From NCBI GenBank assembly GCA_020638835.1, contig JACKHV010000003.1:62001-126000 (forward strand): a stretch of 64,000 nt of DNA. The letters run 5' to 3'. Origin of the DNA: Planctomycetota bacterium. GTDB lineage: Bacteria > Planctomycetota > UBA1135 > GCA-002686595. Below, piece after piece: positions 25,100 to 34,866 of this stretch. Position numbers and translations under genes: made by a program. The notes under the pieces were generated by a model. The model was not told the DNA's origin, searched no databases, and saw only the letters and a program-made list of their open reading frames with translations. Position 1 is the stretch's first letter. Each line of letters starts with the position of its first letter.

Positions 25100-25813
25100 A
25101 TGAGCGACTCGGCCCACATCGGCGTCGAAGCCTTCGGCGCCGCGCTCGCGGCGCTCGACGCCGAGCTCGACTGGGCGTTGCTCGAGCGGCTCTACTGCTG
25201 GGACGCGGGTGAAGGTTTCTTCGGCGCGGAGGAGCGCGAAGCGCTCTGGGACGCGGGCTTGCAGATCGCGGCGGGCTTGTCGGAAGGGCTCGCGGAACTC
25301 CCTGCCGGCGGGCCGAGGCGCAGCGTGTACGTCGGCGCAGCGGTCGCCGAGCTCGTGCCGATGCTCGTCGAGTCGATGGTGCTCGGGCGCGAGGTGTGCG
25401 CGGTGAACCTGCCGGGCGCGGAGGCGGACGAGTTGAACCGCGCCTTCGAGGCCGTAGGCGTCGCGTTGCGCGTCGACGCGGAGCTGCCCGATGCCGAGTA
25501 CGACCACTTGTGGGTGGTCAGCGTGCTCACGGATCCCGAGGCCTTCCCCGCGCTGCACGACGAGCTGTATCAGCGCACGGGGGAGGGCGCGACGGGACGC
25601 GGCAACCTCGTCGCGGAGCGCATGCGGGCGGCGGAACTCGTCGACGCTTGGTGCACGCGGCTCGCGCGTCGAGCGCTCGTCAGCACGACGGACGAGGAGC
25701 TCGGCTTCTTCGAGGCCGAGGCGGCGCGGCACGGGCGACGGCTCGAAGTGCCCGAGCTGGGCCGCCTCACGGCGATCGTCGGCGACACCCTGCGGCACTG
25801 CGGGCGGCGCTGA
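25100..25813 (+). CDS. protein of unknown function
   Basis: This protein has 237 residues, acidic and without a signal peptide or membrane helix. I recognise no family. The centre (SVYVGAAVAELVPMLVESMVLGREVCAVNLPGAEADELNRAF) reads like a Rossmann-type alpha/beta unit with a nucleotide-like turn, but no catalytic residues can be named. It is followed by a helix-rich C-terminus with a histidine/cysteine end (TLRHCGRR). It lies 40 nt downstream of the barrel protein gene and 111 nt upstream of the diheme cytochrome c gene, whose own promoter is visible. No convincing ribosome site precedes the ATG. Confidence 0.5.
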   Translation: MSDSAHIGVEAFGAALAALDAELDWALLERLYCWDAGEGFFGAEEREALWDAGLQIAAGLSEGLAELPAGGPRRSVYVGAAVAELVPMLVESMVLGREVCAVNLPGAEADELNRAFEAVGVALRVDAELPDAEYDHLWVVSVLTDPEAFPALHDELYQRTGEGATGRGNLVAERMRAAELVDAWCTRLARRALVSTTDEELGFFEAEAARHGRRLEVPELGRLTAIVGDTLRHCGRR

Positions 25814-25889
25814 GGCACGCGGTGGCGGCGGATCCGCGGGACGAGGCGGCGTGGCCCCCGCGCGGGAGCGATCTACGCACTCCGGCGGC

Positions 25890-25917
25890 TTTTCGATCGT
25901 TCCGGACGCCCTAGAGT
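25890..25917 (+). promoter_or_regulatory. candidate promoter TTTTCG-N16-TAGAGT
   Basis: TTTTCG (25890-25895) and TAGAGT (25912-25917) precede the cytochrome gene. The -10 ends 7 nt before the ATG at 25925 and overlaps an in-frame ATG at 25916, which argues for the later start. Confidence 0.4.
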
Positions 25918-25924
25918 GCATCGC

Positions 25925-27277
25925 ATGAAACGGTCCACTGAAGAGGCGGTGCGCCGCCGGCGGTCCTTCTTCCTGCTCGCTTCGACCAGCGGATGTGCGG
26001 CGCTCGCGCTCGCGTGGAGCTGCTCGCAACCGACGCCACGCAGCGAGCCGCCGACACCGCCGCCGGCTCCGGAGCCGTCGAGTCTGAGCGCGGAGAGCCT
26101 CGACGTGCTCGACGACGAGGCCGAGATCAGCGTCGAGTTGGAAGCGACGCTCGACGAGTGGTTCGGCGACTTGTTCGAGCCGCGCTACGTGGTCCTGCCC
26201 GAGTGGCGCGAGGCGGGCTTCGACCCGAACACTTCGCCCTTCGAGGGCGCGCGTGCGTTCGAGGGCATCGACGAAGCGGACCTCGAGACGATCCGCGCCG
26301 GCAATCGCGAGCACTGGTCCAGTGTGTTGAACGCGATCGACCGCAACGCGAACCGCCTGCCGGGGCCGTGGCCGGGTCGTCGCGACCTGAACCAGACGTG
26401 GCGCGACGTGCGCCTGAACCGCAACGCGGTCGGACCCGCGGACTTCAAGCGCGAGGCGCGGCGTCTGTTCGAGGAAGACTTCCCGACCTCCGCCGACACC
26501 GCGCGGCTGTACGCGCGCAACTGCCAGCAGTGCCACGGCATGACGGGGGCCGGCGACGGTCCGATGTCGAACATGATGGAGCCGCGGCCGCGAGACTACC
26601 GGCACGGCGTCTTCAAGTTCTCGTCCGTCAGCTCACCCGCGCGGCCGCGGCGCGACGATCTGCGACGCACGCTCGAGCACGGCTTGCCCGGGACGCAGAT
26701 GGCCTCGTGGCGCGAACGCCTCGGCATGGGCGAGCGCGAGGCGTTGATCGACCGCGTACGCTGGATCGCGATCCGGGGTGAGGTCGAGCGCTGGCTCGTC
26801 GCCAGCTGGATCGCCGACGAGGAACCCCCGAGCGAAGCGATCGAGGACGCCTATCGCACGATCTGGAGCCGCTGGCTCACGGCCGACGACTACTTCGTCG
26901 CGCTGCAGGACGACGTCCCGCCCGCGGACGCCGCCTCGATCGAACGCGGCAATGCCCTGTTCCACGACGCGACGCGCGGCAACTGCGCCTCGTGCCACGG
27001 CGACGGAGGCCGCGGCGACGGTCCGAACGCGGTCGAGGTCACGCCCGACGGTGTCCGCCATCCGCTCCTGCGCGACGAGTGGGGCCGCCCCGCCTGGCCG
27101 CGCGACTTGCGCAACGGCGTCTTCCGCGGCGGCTCACGCCCGATCGACATCTACCGCCGCGTGCACTGCGGCGTGCACGGAACCCCGATGCCGGCGCAGG
27201 GCGACACCCTGACGCAGGACGAGATCTGGGACCTCGTGCACTACGTGCGCTCGATCGCCGGTCTCGAGCCGGAATAG
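25925..27277 (+). CDS. diheme c-type cytochrome, paralogue of the oxidase-operon cytochrome
   Basis: This protein has 450 residues. An arginine-rich start and hydrophobic leader (FFLLASTSGCAALALAWSC) end in a lipobox-like cysteine, suggesting a lipid-anchored periplasmic protein. Two haem c sites are seen: CQQCH (200-204) and CASCH (354-358), each followed by HGxxGxGDGP, and each with a RPRDYRHGVFKF or PRDLRNGVFRGG segment typical of this cytochrome group. The same two-module architecture occurs in the protein at 44740-45888 at the head of the cbb3 operon, so the two are paralogues. This copy stands alone with its own promoter and terminator. It probably carries electrons to an oxidase or from a dehydrogenase. 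Confidence 0.8.
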   Translation: MKRSTEEAVRRRRSFFLLASTSGCAALALAWSCSQPTPRSEPPTPPPAPEPSSLSAESLDVLDDEAEISVELEATLDEWFGDLFEPRYVVLPEWREAGFDPNTSPFEGARAFEGIDEADLETIRAGNREHWSSVLNAIDRNANRLPGPWPGRRDLNQTWRDVRLNRNAVGPADFKREARRLFEEDFPTSADTARLYARNCQQCHGMTGAGDGPMSNMMEPRPRDYRHGVFKFSSVSSPARPRRDDLRRTLEHGLPGTQMASWRERLGMGEREALIDRVRWIAIRGEVERWLVASWIADEEPPSEAIEDAYRTIWSRWLTADDYFVALQDDVPPADAASIERGNALFHDATRGNCASCHGDGGRGDGPNAVEVTPDGVRHPLLRDEWGRPAWPRDLRNGVFRGGSRPIDIYRRVHCGVHGTPMPAQGDTLTQDEIWDLVHYVRSIAGLEPE

Positions 27278-27320
27278 GCCTCCGCGCGAGCGGAACGCCA
27301 CCACGTCCGTTCGTCCACAA

Positions 27321-27362
27321 CGAAGAGGGGCCCGCGCGTCGTGCGCAGGCCCCTCTTCGTCG
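27321..27362. terminator. bidirectional terminator, 12-bp perfect stem
   Basis: CGAAGAGGGGCC (27321-27332) pairs with GGCCCCTCTTCG (27348-27359), with further GC pairing in the loop region. It separates the cytochrome gene (plus) from typA (minus). Confidence 0.8.
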
Positions 27363-27391
27363 GAGCGAACCGAAGCGTAGCGCCGCTCGAC

Positions 27392-29218
<1,827 letters not shown>

Positions 29219-29222
29219 GTCG

Positions 29223-30017
29223 TTAGAGGATCTTGTGCAAGCGGTCGAGGCGGTAGGTCCGCAGGGTTCCCGACCGGGGGCAGAGGGCTTCCAAGTAACC
29301 CTTGGAGCGGTGTTCGAAGAGGAAACGGGGCAACAACGGGATGCTCGCGGGGGAGCTGGTCTCGCCGTACAGCGCGACGACTTCGCGTTCTTCGGCGAGG
29401 GCCGCGCCGAGCGGCCGGAGGCGCCGCGGGAGGCGGGGTTCGGGCGGCAGCGCCGACGTGATCGTCAGCGGTGCGCCGGACAGGAAGGTCGCGAGCTTCG
29501 CGTCTTGTAGACCGCCGGCGCGCTCGAAGCACTCTTCTATCACTTTCCAGCAGTAGACGGCATCGGAGAGTGCGCGGTGGTGCGGACCTTCCTCGAGCTC
29601 GAGGTGCTGGCAGAGCGTCGGGAGCTTGTGGTCGGCCGCCTCGGGGATGTGCTTCTTGGCGAGCTTCAGCGAGTCCATGAACAGACCGGCGGGCGGTTCG
29701 AGCCGAGCGCGCGCGTGCTCGTAGGCCAGCACCTTCACGTCGAAGCCCGCGCTGTGCGCCGCGAACCAGTTGTCGCCGGCCCAGGCGTTGAAGCGCTCCA
29801 GCACCTCGGCTGCGGTCGGCGCGTTGCGCACGTCCGACTCGGCGATGCCGTGGATGGCCGTCGCCTCCTCCTCGATCGCCACTTCCGGGCGCACGAATGA
29901 CTCGAAGCTGTCCTCGATCTCGCCGTCCACGACGCGCACCGCCCCCAGCTCCAAGAGGTGGGGGGCACCCTGCAGGGTGGCGGTTTCGGTGTCCAAGACG
30001 ACGAGCGGGCGGTCCAT
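29223..30017 (-). CDS. DEDDh 3'-5' exonuclease with WYL-like C-terminal domain
   Basis: This protein has 264 residues. The DnaQ-type exonuclease residues are all seen: Asp9 and Glu11 in VLDTETA, Asp93 in HSAGFDVKVL, His147 and Asp152 in HHRALSDAVY. The last 60 residues (EREVVALYGETSSPASIPLLP, then GYLEALCPRSGTLRTYRLDRL) look like a WYL domain, a ligand- or nucleic-acid-binding module more often found in regulators. It is not the replicative epsilon subunit by context. It could be a repair or RNA-processing nuclease. It lies 4 nt upstream of typA and 57 nt downstream of the glycosyltransferase gene on the same strand. Confidence 0.8.
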   Translation of the reverse strand: MDRPLVVLDTETATLQGAPHLLELGAVRVVDGEIEDSFESFVRPEVAIEEEATAIHGIAESDVRNAPTAAEVLERFNAWAGDNWFAAHSAGFDVKVLAYEHARARLEPPAGLFMDSLKLAKKHIPEAADHKLPTLCQHLELEEGPHHRALSDAVYCWKVIEECFERAGGLQDAKLATFLSGAPLTITSALPPEPRLPRRLRPLGAALAEEREVVALYGETSSPASIPLLPRFLFEHRSKGYLEALCPRSGTLRTYRLDRLHKIL

Positions 30018-30074
30018 GAGGGCGAAGAGGGTATCCGCCGCGGCCGGAACCGGCGCCTCCCGGCGCGCTTTTCG

Positions 30075-31676
30075 TCAGTGCTGTGCCGCGTTCGAGCCGG
30101 GAGTCGGCTCCTCGGCGTGCCAGCGCACGTCCCGCACCCAGTCGGCGAAGTCCGGCTCGACGACCGCGATCCACGGCTCGTCCCAGGTCGTGTACCAGCC
30201 GTAGTTCACCGAGCGCGGCCCGATCGCGGCCAGCAGCCGGTCCGGCACGTTCGCCGGCCACATCAGGTGCCCGCGCAGGTCGTCCGGAAGGCAGGCGATC
30301 GCGTTCGCTTCCGTCTCGGGGAAGCGCGCGTTCTCGGGCGCCTCGAGGCCGGCCTCGGCGAGGCAGCGCAGGGCGCCCTTGGTCAGGTGGTACCGGCGGT
30401 CCGGGTGACGGTCCAGGTGGTCGGCCAAGCTGCGCCCGAGCTCGGCGGGTCCGCGCTCGCGGATCTCGTCCGCTGCCTGCATCAGCGTCCACGCGTTCGC
30501 CGTCCAGCCCAGCGCGAGGAGCACGCTGAAGGCGACGGCCGCCCGGTACGGCAGGGAGCGCGCGATCAGGCCGGCGCCGCGCGTCGCGAGCAGCGCCATG
30601 AAGGGCGCGAGGAACAGCAGGTTGCGCACGAACAGCACGCGCTTCGTCCCGACGAACAGCAGGTAGACGAGCGGCAGGAGCACGAGCAACGCGAACAGCG
30701 GCTTCGACTCGCGCCAGGCGTGCACCGCGCCGACGAGGGCGAGCAGGCTCGTGAAGACGGCGAGCGGCGCGTAGTCGGAGAACAGTTCGACGCCCAGGTA
30801 ACGGATCGCGCGCGACAGGTGGTCGATGCCCGGCTCGACGGTGAAGCCCCAGTGGCCCTTCGCGTAGTGCGCCGCCTCGTACGCGAGGTCGTTCAGGAAC
30901 AGGCGGGGTTCGAGCAGCGTGCCCGGCGTGCTGGCGAGGTAGGCGAGCGCGAAGAGCAGCAGGCTGCCGACGCCGGCGCGCACGAGGCTGCGACCTTCGC
31001 GCGCGGCGCAATGCACCGACGCCGGCAGGACGGCGAGGAGCAACAAGCCGCCGGGATACTTCGTGCCGGCCGCCAAACCCGCGGCGAGCGCGGCGACGCA
31101 GCAGAACGCCGCCGTCCGCGGGCTGCTGCGCGCCGCGAGCAAGGCCGCGAGGCACAACGCGGTGAACTGCACCATCACCGTGTCAGGCGCGATCCAGCGC
31201 GCGTGGTAGGCGAGTTCCCACGAACCGCCGAGCAGTGAGGCGGCGAACAGCGCGCCGAGCCAAGTCGTGCCGCTCGCGCGCGCGGCGAGCGCGATCCACA
31301 GCACGGAGAGCGCCGAGGCGAGCAGGAAGAGCGTGCGCGCGCGCAGCTTGTAGGCCTCCGACTGCACGTGCTTGACGACCGCGTCGGTGTCGGTCTGCAG
31401 CACGGTCGACAGGCCTTCGTCGGTCGCGTGCGTCCGTGCGACGATCTCCGGCGTCGCGGCGGCGACGGACAGCGCGAACGACACCGACGGATACTTGTAG
31501 AAGCCCGGCAGCAGCGTGTCGCGCGTGACAGCGCGCATCACGGCGCGGCGTTGGATGTCCTCGTCCCAGTGGCGGCCGAAGTCGAGCCCGCGCAAGCCGG
31601 TCACGACGAAGAACAACAGGACGCCGAGGACGGGTGCCAGTCCCAGGAGCCGGGAGCGGACCGTCCCGCTGCTCAA
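30075..31676 (-). CDS. polytopic membrane glycosyltransferase (PMT/ArnT-like)
   Basis: This protein has 533 residues. It has around ten membrane helices and an early periplasmic loop containing GRHWDEDIQRRA, an acidic motif placed where GT-C enzymes (PMT_2, dolichyl-phosphate-mannose mannosyltransferase type) bind the sugar phosphate-lipid donor. A soluble C-terminal periplasmic domain of about 110 residues follows. It would transfer a sugar from a lipid carrier to a protein or lipid outside the membrane. The only sensible start is TTG 31676, which overlaps the TGA of the kinase gene (TTGA), so translation is coupled. The kinase-glycosyltransferase pairing is unexplained. Confidence 0.7.
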   Translation of the reverse strand: MSSGTVRSRLLGLAPVLGVLLFFVVTGLRGLDFGRHWDEDIQRRAVMRAVTRDTLLPGFYKYPSVSFALSVAAATPEIVARTHATDEGLSTVLQTDTDAVVKHVQSEAYKLRARTLFLLASALSVLWIALAARASGTTWLGALFAASLLGGSWELAYHARWIAPDTVMVQFTALCLAALLAARSSPRTAAFCCVAALAAGLAAGTKYPGGLLLLAVLPASVHCAAREGRSLVRAGVGSLLLFALAYLASTPGTLLEPRLFLNDLAYEAAHYAKGHWGFTVEPGIDHLSRAIRYLGVELFSDYAPLAVFTSLLALVGAVHAWRESKPLFALLVLLPLVYLLFVGTKRVLFVRNLLFLAPFMALLATRGAGLIARSLPYRAAVAFSVLLALGWTANAWTLMQAADEIRERGPAELGRSLADHLDRHPDRRYHLTKGALRCLAEAGLEAPENARFPETEANAIACLPDDLRGHLMWPANVPDRLLAAIGPRSVNYGWYTTWDEPWIAVVEPDFADWVRDVRWHAEEPTPGSNAAQH

Positions 31677-33778
31677 CGGACGAGTTCCTGGAAGGCCGCG
31701 ATGCCGCGCAGCGCGTCGAGGTCCGTGTTGTTGCGGAGCTCGCTGCCGATGTAGTAACCGCGGTCGCGCGCACGGGTCAGCTCGGAGAGCGCCTGGTCGA
31801 TCTCGCCGATGTAGGCGTAGACGAGCGCGCAGTGGAAGCCGACGTAGCCGTCCTTCGGCGACATGGCGAGCGCCTCCGAGACGAAGCGCTTCGCTTCCTC
31901 GTTCTGCGTCATGCGCGCCAGCAGCATCGCGAGGTGCACGCGTGCTTCCTGGTCGTCCGGCTGCGCCTGCAGGTGCTTCTTGGCGGCGGCGATGCCCTGG
32001 TCCGCGATCTCGATCGCTTCCTCGTAGCGGTCGAGGCGGCGCAGCACGTTGTAGAGGTGGTCGTAGGTCGCGATGTGCGTCGGCTTCAGACCGATCGCGC
32101 GGCGCAGCAGGCCGGTGGCGCGCTGGAAGTTGCCTTCGCGCGCGACGAGTGCTCCGAGCAGGCGGTGCGCGAGCCACTCCTTCTCGTCGTACTCGATCGC
32201 GATGCGATACTCGCGCTGCGCGTCGGTCGAGTGACCCGAGAGGTGGAAGGCGAAGCCGAGCGAGGTGTGCGCTTCGGCGCAGTCCGTCTTGAGCGCCAGG
32301 GCGCGCGCGGCGAACTCACGCGCTTGCTCGAGGTAGGTCTGGTCGCCGTCCCAATAGAGGTACTTGCGCACCGTCGCTTCGGCGAGTCCGGCGTACGCGA
32401 TCGCGCAGTAGGGATCCGCTTCGATGGCGCGTCGGAACGACGAAATGGCCGCCATCAAGTGCTTGGACGTGCCCTTCGACAGCACGTCGTGCGCGTGTTG
32501 CGCGAGTTGGATGCTGGCTTCTTGGTCGCGCGTCTTGCCGATCGGTTTCAGCGACGACTCCGAGAGGTGCCGTCGCAGCTCGCGCGCGGCGTTGCGCACC
32601 AGGTCGGCTTGCAGCGCCCACTCGTTCGGGTCGGAGTGCGTCAGCTGTTCGGTCCACTCCTCGTGCTTCTGCGCGCTTCCGTTGACCGACGAGTAGCGCA
32701 CGAGGCGCATCTCGAGCTGCGCTTCGGGCGGAGCGACGCGCAGGCCGATCGACAGCGACCAGTCGTAGCCGTCTTCGGGCAGCTGCGCCTTGTCCAGCAG
32801 CACGACTTCGAGGTCTTTCAGGCGGCCGAGTTCGGTCGCGAGGTCCTTGCGCATACCGGACGCGATCACCCGGCAGTTCTCGAGCCCCTCTTCGGACGCG
32901 TGGCACTCGACCGGCATCACGAGCAGCGTTCCGCGCACGTTGACTTGGCGGTGCGTCGTGCCGAGCAGGCTGGCGGAGACTTGCAGCAGCGCGCCGTGCG
33001 CTTCACGCGCGTCGGCGTAGCGTTCCTGCGGATCGGTGTGCAGGCACTTCTGGATGAAGTCCTCGAACTCGCGCGGGAAGCCGGCGCGCGCGATCGAAGG
33101 CGGTTCCGGCTTGCCGTCGAGGATCGCCATGCAGACCTCGGGGAAACTCTTGCCGGGGAACGGCAGCTTGCCCGTGGTAATGTGGTAGAGCACGGCGCCC
33201 ATCGAGAAGATGTCGGAGCGCATCTCGAGCTCGTCGCCGCGCACCTGTTCCGGCGACATGTACAGCACCGTGCCGACCAGCATGCCGTGCTGCGTGATCG
33301 ACGACTCGTTCGAGGCGCGCGCGATGCCGAAGTCGAGCAGCTTGACCGTGCCGTCGTCGAGCACCATCAGGTTCGCCGGCTTCAGGTCGCGGTGGATCAG
33401 TCCGGCCTCGTGCACTTCGCGCAGCGCGCGCGTGACTTGTTGCGCGATGCGCAGGCACTCCTCGAAGCCGAGGCGTTGGTCCTTCAGGATCTTGTCGAGC
33501 GTGCGACCCTTCAGGAACTCCATCGCGATGAAGTAGGTTCCCTCGTACTGGCCGTACTCGTAGACGCGCGCGATGTTGCGGTGCTCGATCTTGCTCGAGT
33601 GCACCGCCTCGCGGTGGAAGCGCTGGTCGGCGGAAGGGTCGATCTCGGCGTGCGCCCGCAGGATCTTCAGCGCGACGACCCGGTCGAGGTTCGTGTCCGT
33701 GGCACGAAAGACCTCGGACAAGGGGCCTTCACCCAGCTTGTCCTGCTCGGGGTCGAACTCGAACTGCGCGATCTTCAT
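31673..33778 (-). CDS. Ser/Thr protein kinase with C-terminal TPR repeats
   Basis: This protein has 701 residues. The Hanks-type kinase domain is complete: a modified glycine loop (LGEGPLSEVF, 15-24), Lys38 in VALKIL, Glu57, HRDLKPAN (129-136), DFG (149-151) and the SPE-type activation end. A linker domain of about 150 residues resembles a periplasmic-binding or adenylate-cyclase-associated fold (LLVMPVECHASEEGLENCRVIASGMRKDL). TPR repeats fill residues about 455-690. No membrane helix is evident, so the kinase is cytoplasmic. Substrate unknown. A TAGAAT -10 candidate lies about 147 nt upstream. The gene is translationally coupled to the glycosyltransferase. Confidence 0.9.
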   Translation of the reverse strand: MKIAQFEFDPEQDKLGEGPLSEVFRATDTNLDRVVALKILRAHAEIDPSADQRFHREAVHSSKIEHRNIARVYEYGQYEGTYFIAMEFLKGRTLDKILKDQRLGFEECLRIAQQVTRALREVHEAGLIHRDLKPANLMVLDDGTVKLLDFGIARASNESSITQHGMLVGTVLYMSPEQVRGDELEMRSDIFSMGAVLYHITTGKLPFPGKSFPEVCMAILDGKPEPPSIARAGFPREFEDFIQKCLHTDPQERYADAREAHGALLQVSASLLGTTHRQVNVRGTLLVMPVECHASEEGLENCRVIASGMRKDLATELGRLKDLEVVLLDKAQLPEDGYDWSLSIGLRVAPPEAQLEMRLVRYSSVNGSAQKHEEWTEQLTHSDPNEWALQADLVRNAARELRRHLSESSLKPIGKTRDQEASIQLAQHAHDVLSKGTSKHLMAAISSFRRAIEADPYCAIAYAGLAEATVRKYLYWDGDQTYLEQAREFAARALALKTDCAEAHTSLGFAFHLSGHSTDAQREYRIAIEYDEKEWLAHRLLGALVAREGNFQRATGLLRRAIGLKPTHIATYDHLYNVLRRLDRYEEAIEIADQGIAAAKKHLQAQPDDQEARVHLAMLLARMTQNEEAKRFVSEALAMSPKDGYVGFHCALVYAYIGEIDQALSELTRARDRGYYIGSELRNNTDLDALRGIAAFQELVR

Positions 33779-33924
33779 GGGGGAGCGTCGGGCCCTCACG
33801 AGGGGGAATCCGTCGGGGAGGCCTCCATCGGGTCCGGCAGCCCGGGGAGACCTCGCGGGGAGGCCGCCGCGGCGGCAGGGGGGGGCCGGACCGACGAAGC
33901 TTCCAAGGACACTTCGGCCAGGGC

Positions 33925-33930
33925 ATTCTA
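33925..33930 (-). promoter_or_regulatory. candidate -10 element TAGAAT of the kinase operon
   Basis: TAGAAT on the minus strand lies about 147 nt upstream of the kinase ATG. Read on the plus strand the same site (CATTCT) could serve the gene at 33966. Confidence 0.3.
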
Positions 33931-33965
33931 GCGGCTGGAGTCTTCCATCCCAGGACCCCCGGAAC

Positions 33966-34742
33966 ATGACCAAACCCGCCGAAATCGACGCGGAACCCAC
34001 GCCTTTCGGCTCGATCGAGCCCTTTTCCGAGGCGGATCTGCACGCCCTCGCGGAGCCCCTCTGCCGGGATCCGCAGTACAACGAGCACCGGCTCGCCCTG
34101 CGGCGCAAGCTGGGCACCCTCGCCAAGGCCTTCCTGGCCCGCGGGAAGGGCGAGCTCCCGCCGCTCCTCGCCCGGACCAGCCTGCACGCGCCCCACCCCT
34201 TCAACGGCAAGCGCGTCGCGCGCATCTGGACCTACCTCTGCCGGGACAAGGCCGAGAAGGCGCGCCTCAAGAAGGTCGTCGGGGCGGACCTGGCGAAGGA
34301 CTTGGACGCCGCCTACCGCAACGCCTACCTGTGCATCGCCGCCGAGTCCGAGGCGCTCGAAGTCAGCCTGCGGATCCACTCGGACGCCTGGTTCGACGGC
34401 GCGAACTTCCAGCGGCGCGTCGCCGCGGAGGGGCCGAAGGGGCTCACCAAGCTGCTGAACGAGCTCGAGGGCTTCACCCTGCGCCTCGACGACTGGAAGG
34501 GCGAGTGGGTCTGCGGCGGGCTCGGCCCGGAGCGGGTCGAGGAGTTCTTCGGCTACTACAAGCCCGGCGAACACCGCCTGCTCATCGACCGCCGCTTCCC
34601 AGCCCCTGCGAACCAACCGGCGGTGCGCGCGCTGAGCTTCGCGCCGGAAGTGCCGGAGCACCTGCTCGACGAGCTCTCGCGCTTGGTGCCGCTGTACCGC
34701 TTCGCGGCGTGGTCGAAGGAGAGCGACTTCTTGTTCGGGTGA
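33966..34742 (+). CDS. protein of unknown function
   Basis: This cytoplasmic protein has 258 residues and no signal peptide or membrane helix. I recognise no family. It is rich in leucine, lysine and glutamate. A helical first half (LALRRKLGTLAKAFLARGKGELPPLL) is followed by a probable alpha/beta region with a tryptophan-rich turn (LDDWKGEWVCGGLGPERVEEFFGYYKPGEHRLLI). The ATG at 33966 begins a clean reading frame that does not extend upstream without arginine-rich sequence. It is divergent from the kinase operon and 124 nt upstream of tryptophanase, which has its own promoter candidate. Confidence 0.5.
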   Translation: MTKPAEIDAEPTPFGSIEPFSEADLHALAEPLCRDPQYNEHRLALRRKLGTLAKAFLARGKGELPPLLARTSLHAPHPFNGKRVARIWTYLCRDKAEKARLKKVVGADLAKDLDAAYRNAYLCIAAESEALEVSLRIHSDAWFDGANFQRRVAAEGPKGLTKLLNELEGFTLRLDDWKGEWVCGGLGPERVEEFFGYYKPGEHRLLIDRRFPAPANQPAVRALSFAPEVPEHLLDELSRLVPLYRFAAWSKESDFLFG

Positions 34743-34803
34743 TCCCGCCGCACGGGGCGAATCGGGCCAGGAGCGGGCCTTCCGGGCACTTCCCGGGCGA
34801 ATC

Positions 34804-34835
34804 TTGGACTGCGGACTCGTACGTCCGGTTATCCT
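34804..34835 (+). promoter_or_regulatory. candidate promoter of the tryptophanase gene
   Basis: TTGGAC (34804-34809) with TATCCT (34830-34835) at 20-nt spacing, or GGTTAT (34827-34832) at 17-nt spacing, precedes the ATG at 34867. No catabolite-type or TnaC-like leader peptide was found. Confidence 0.35.
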
Positions 34836-34866
34836 CTCCGGATCCGAACCCGGCCCCAGGATCGCC

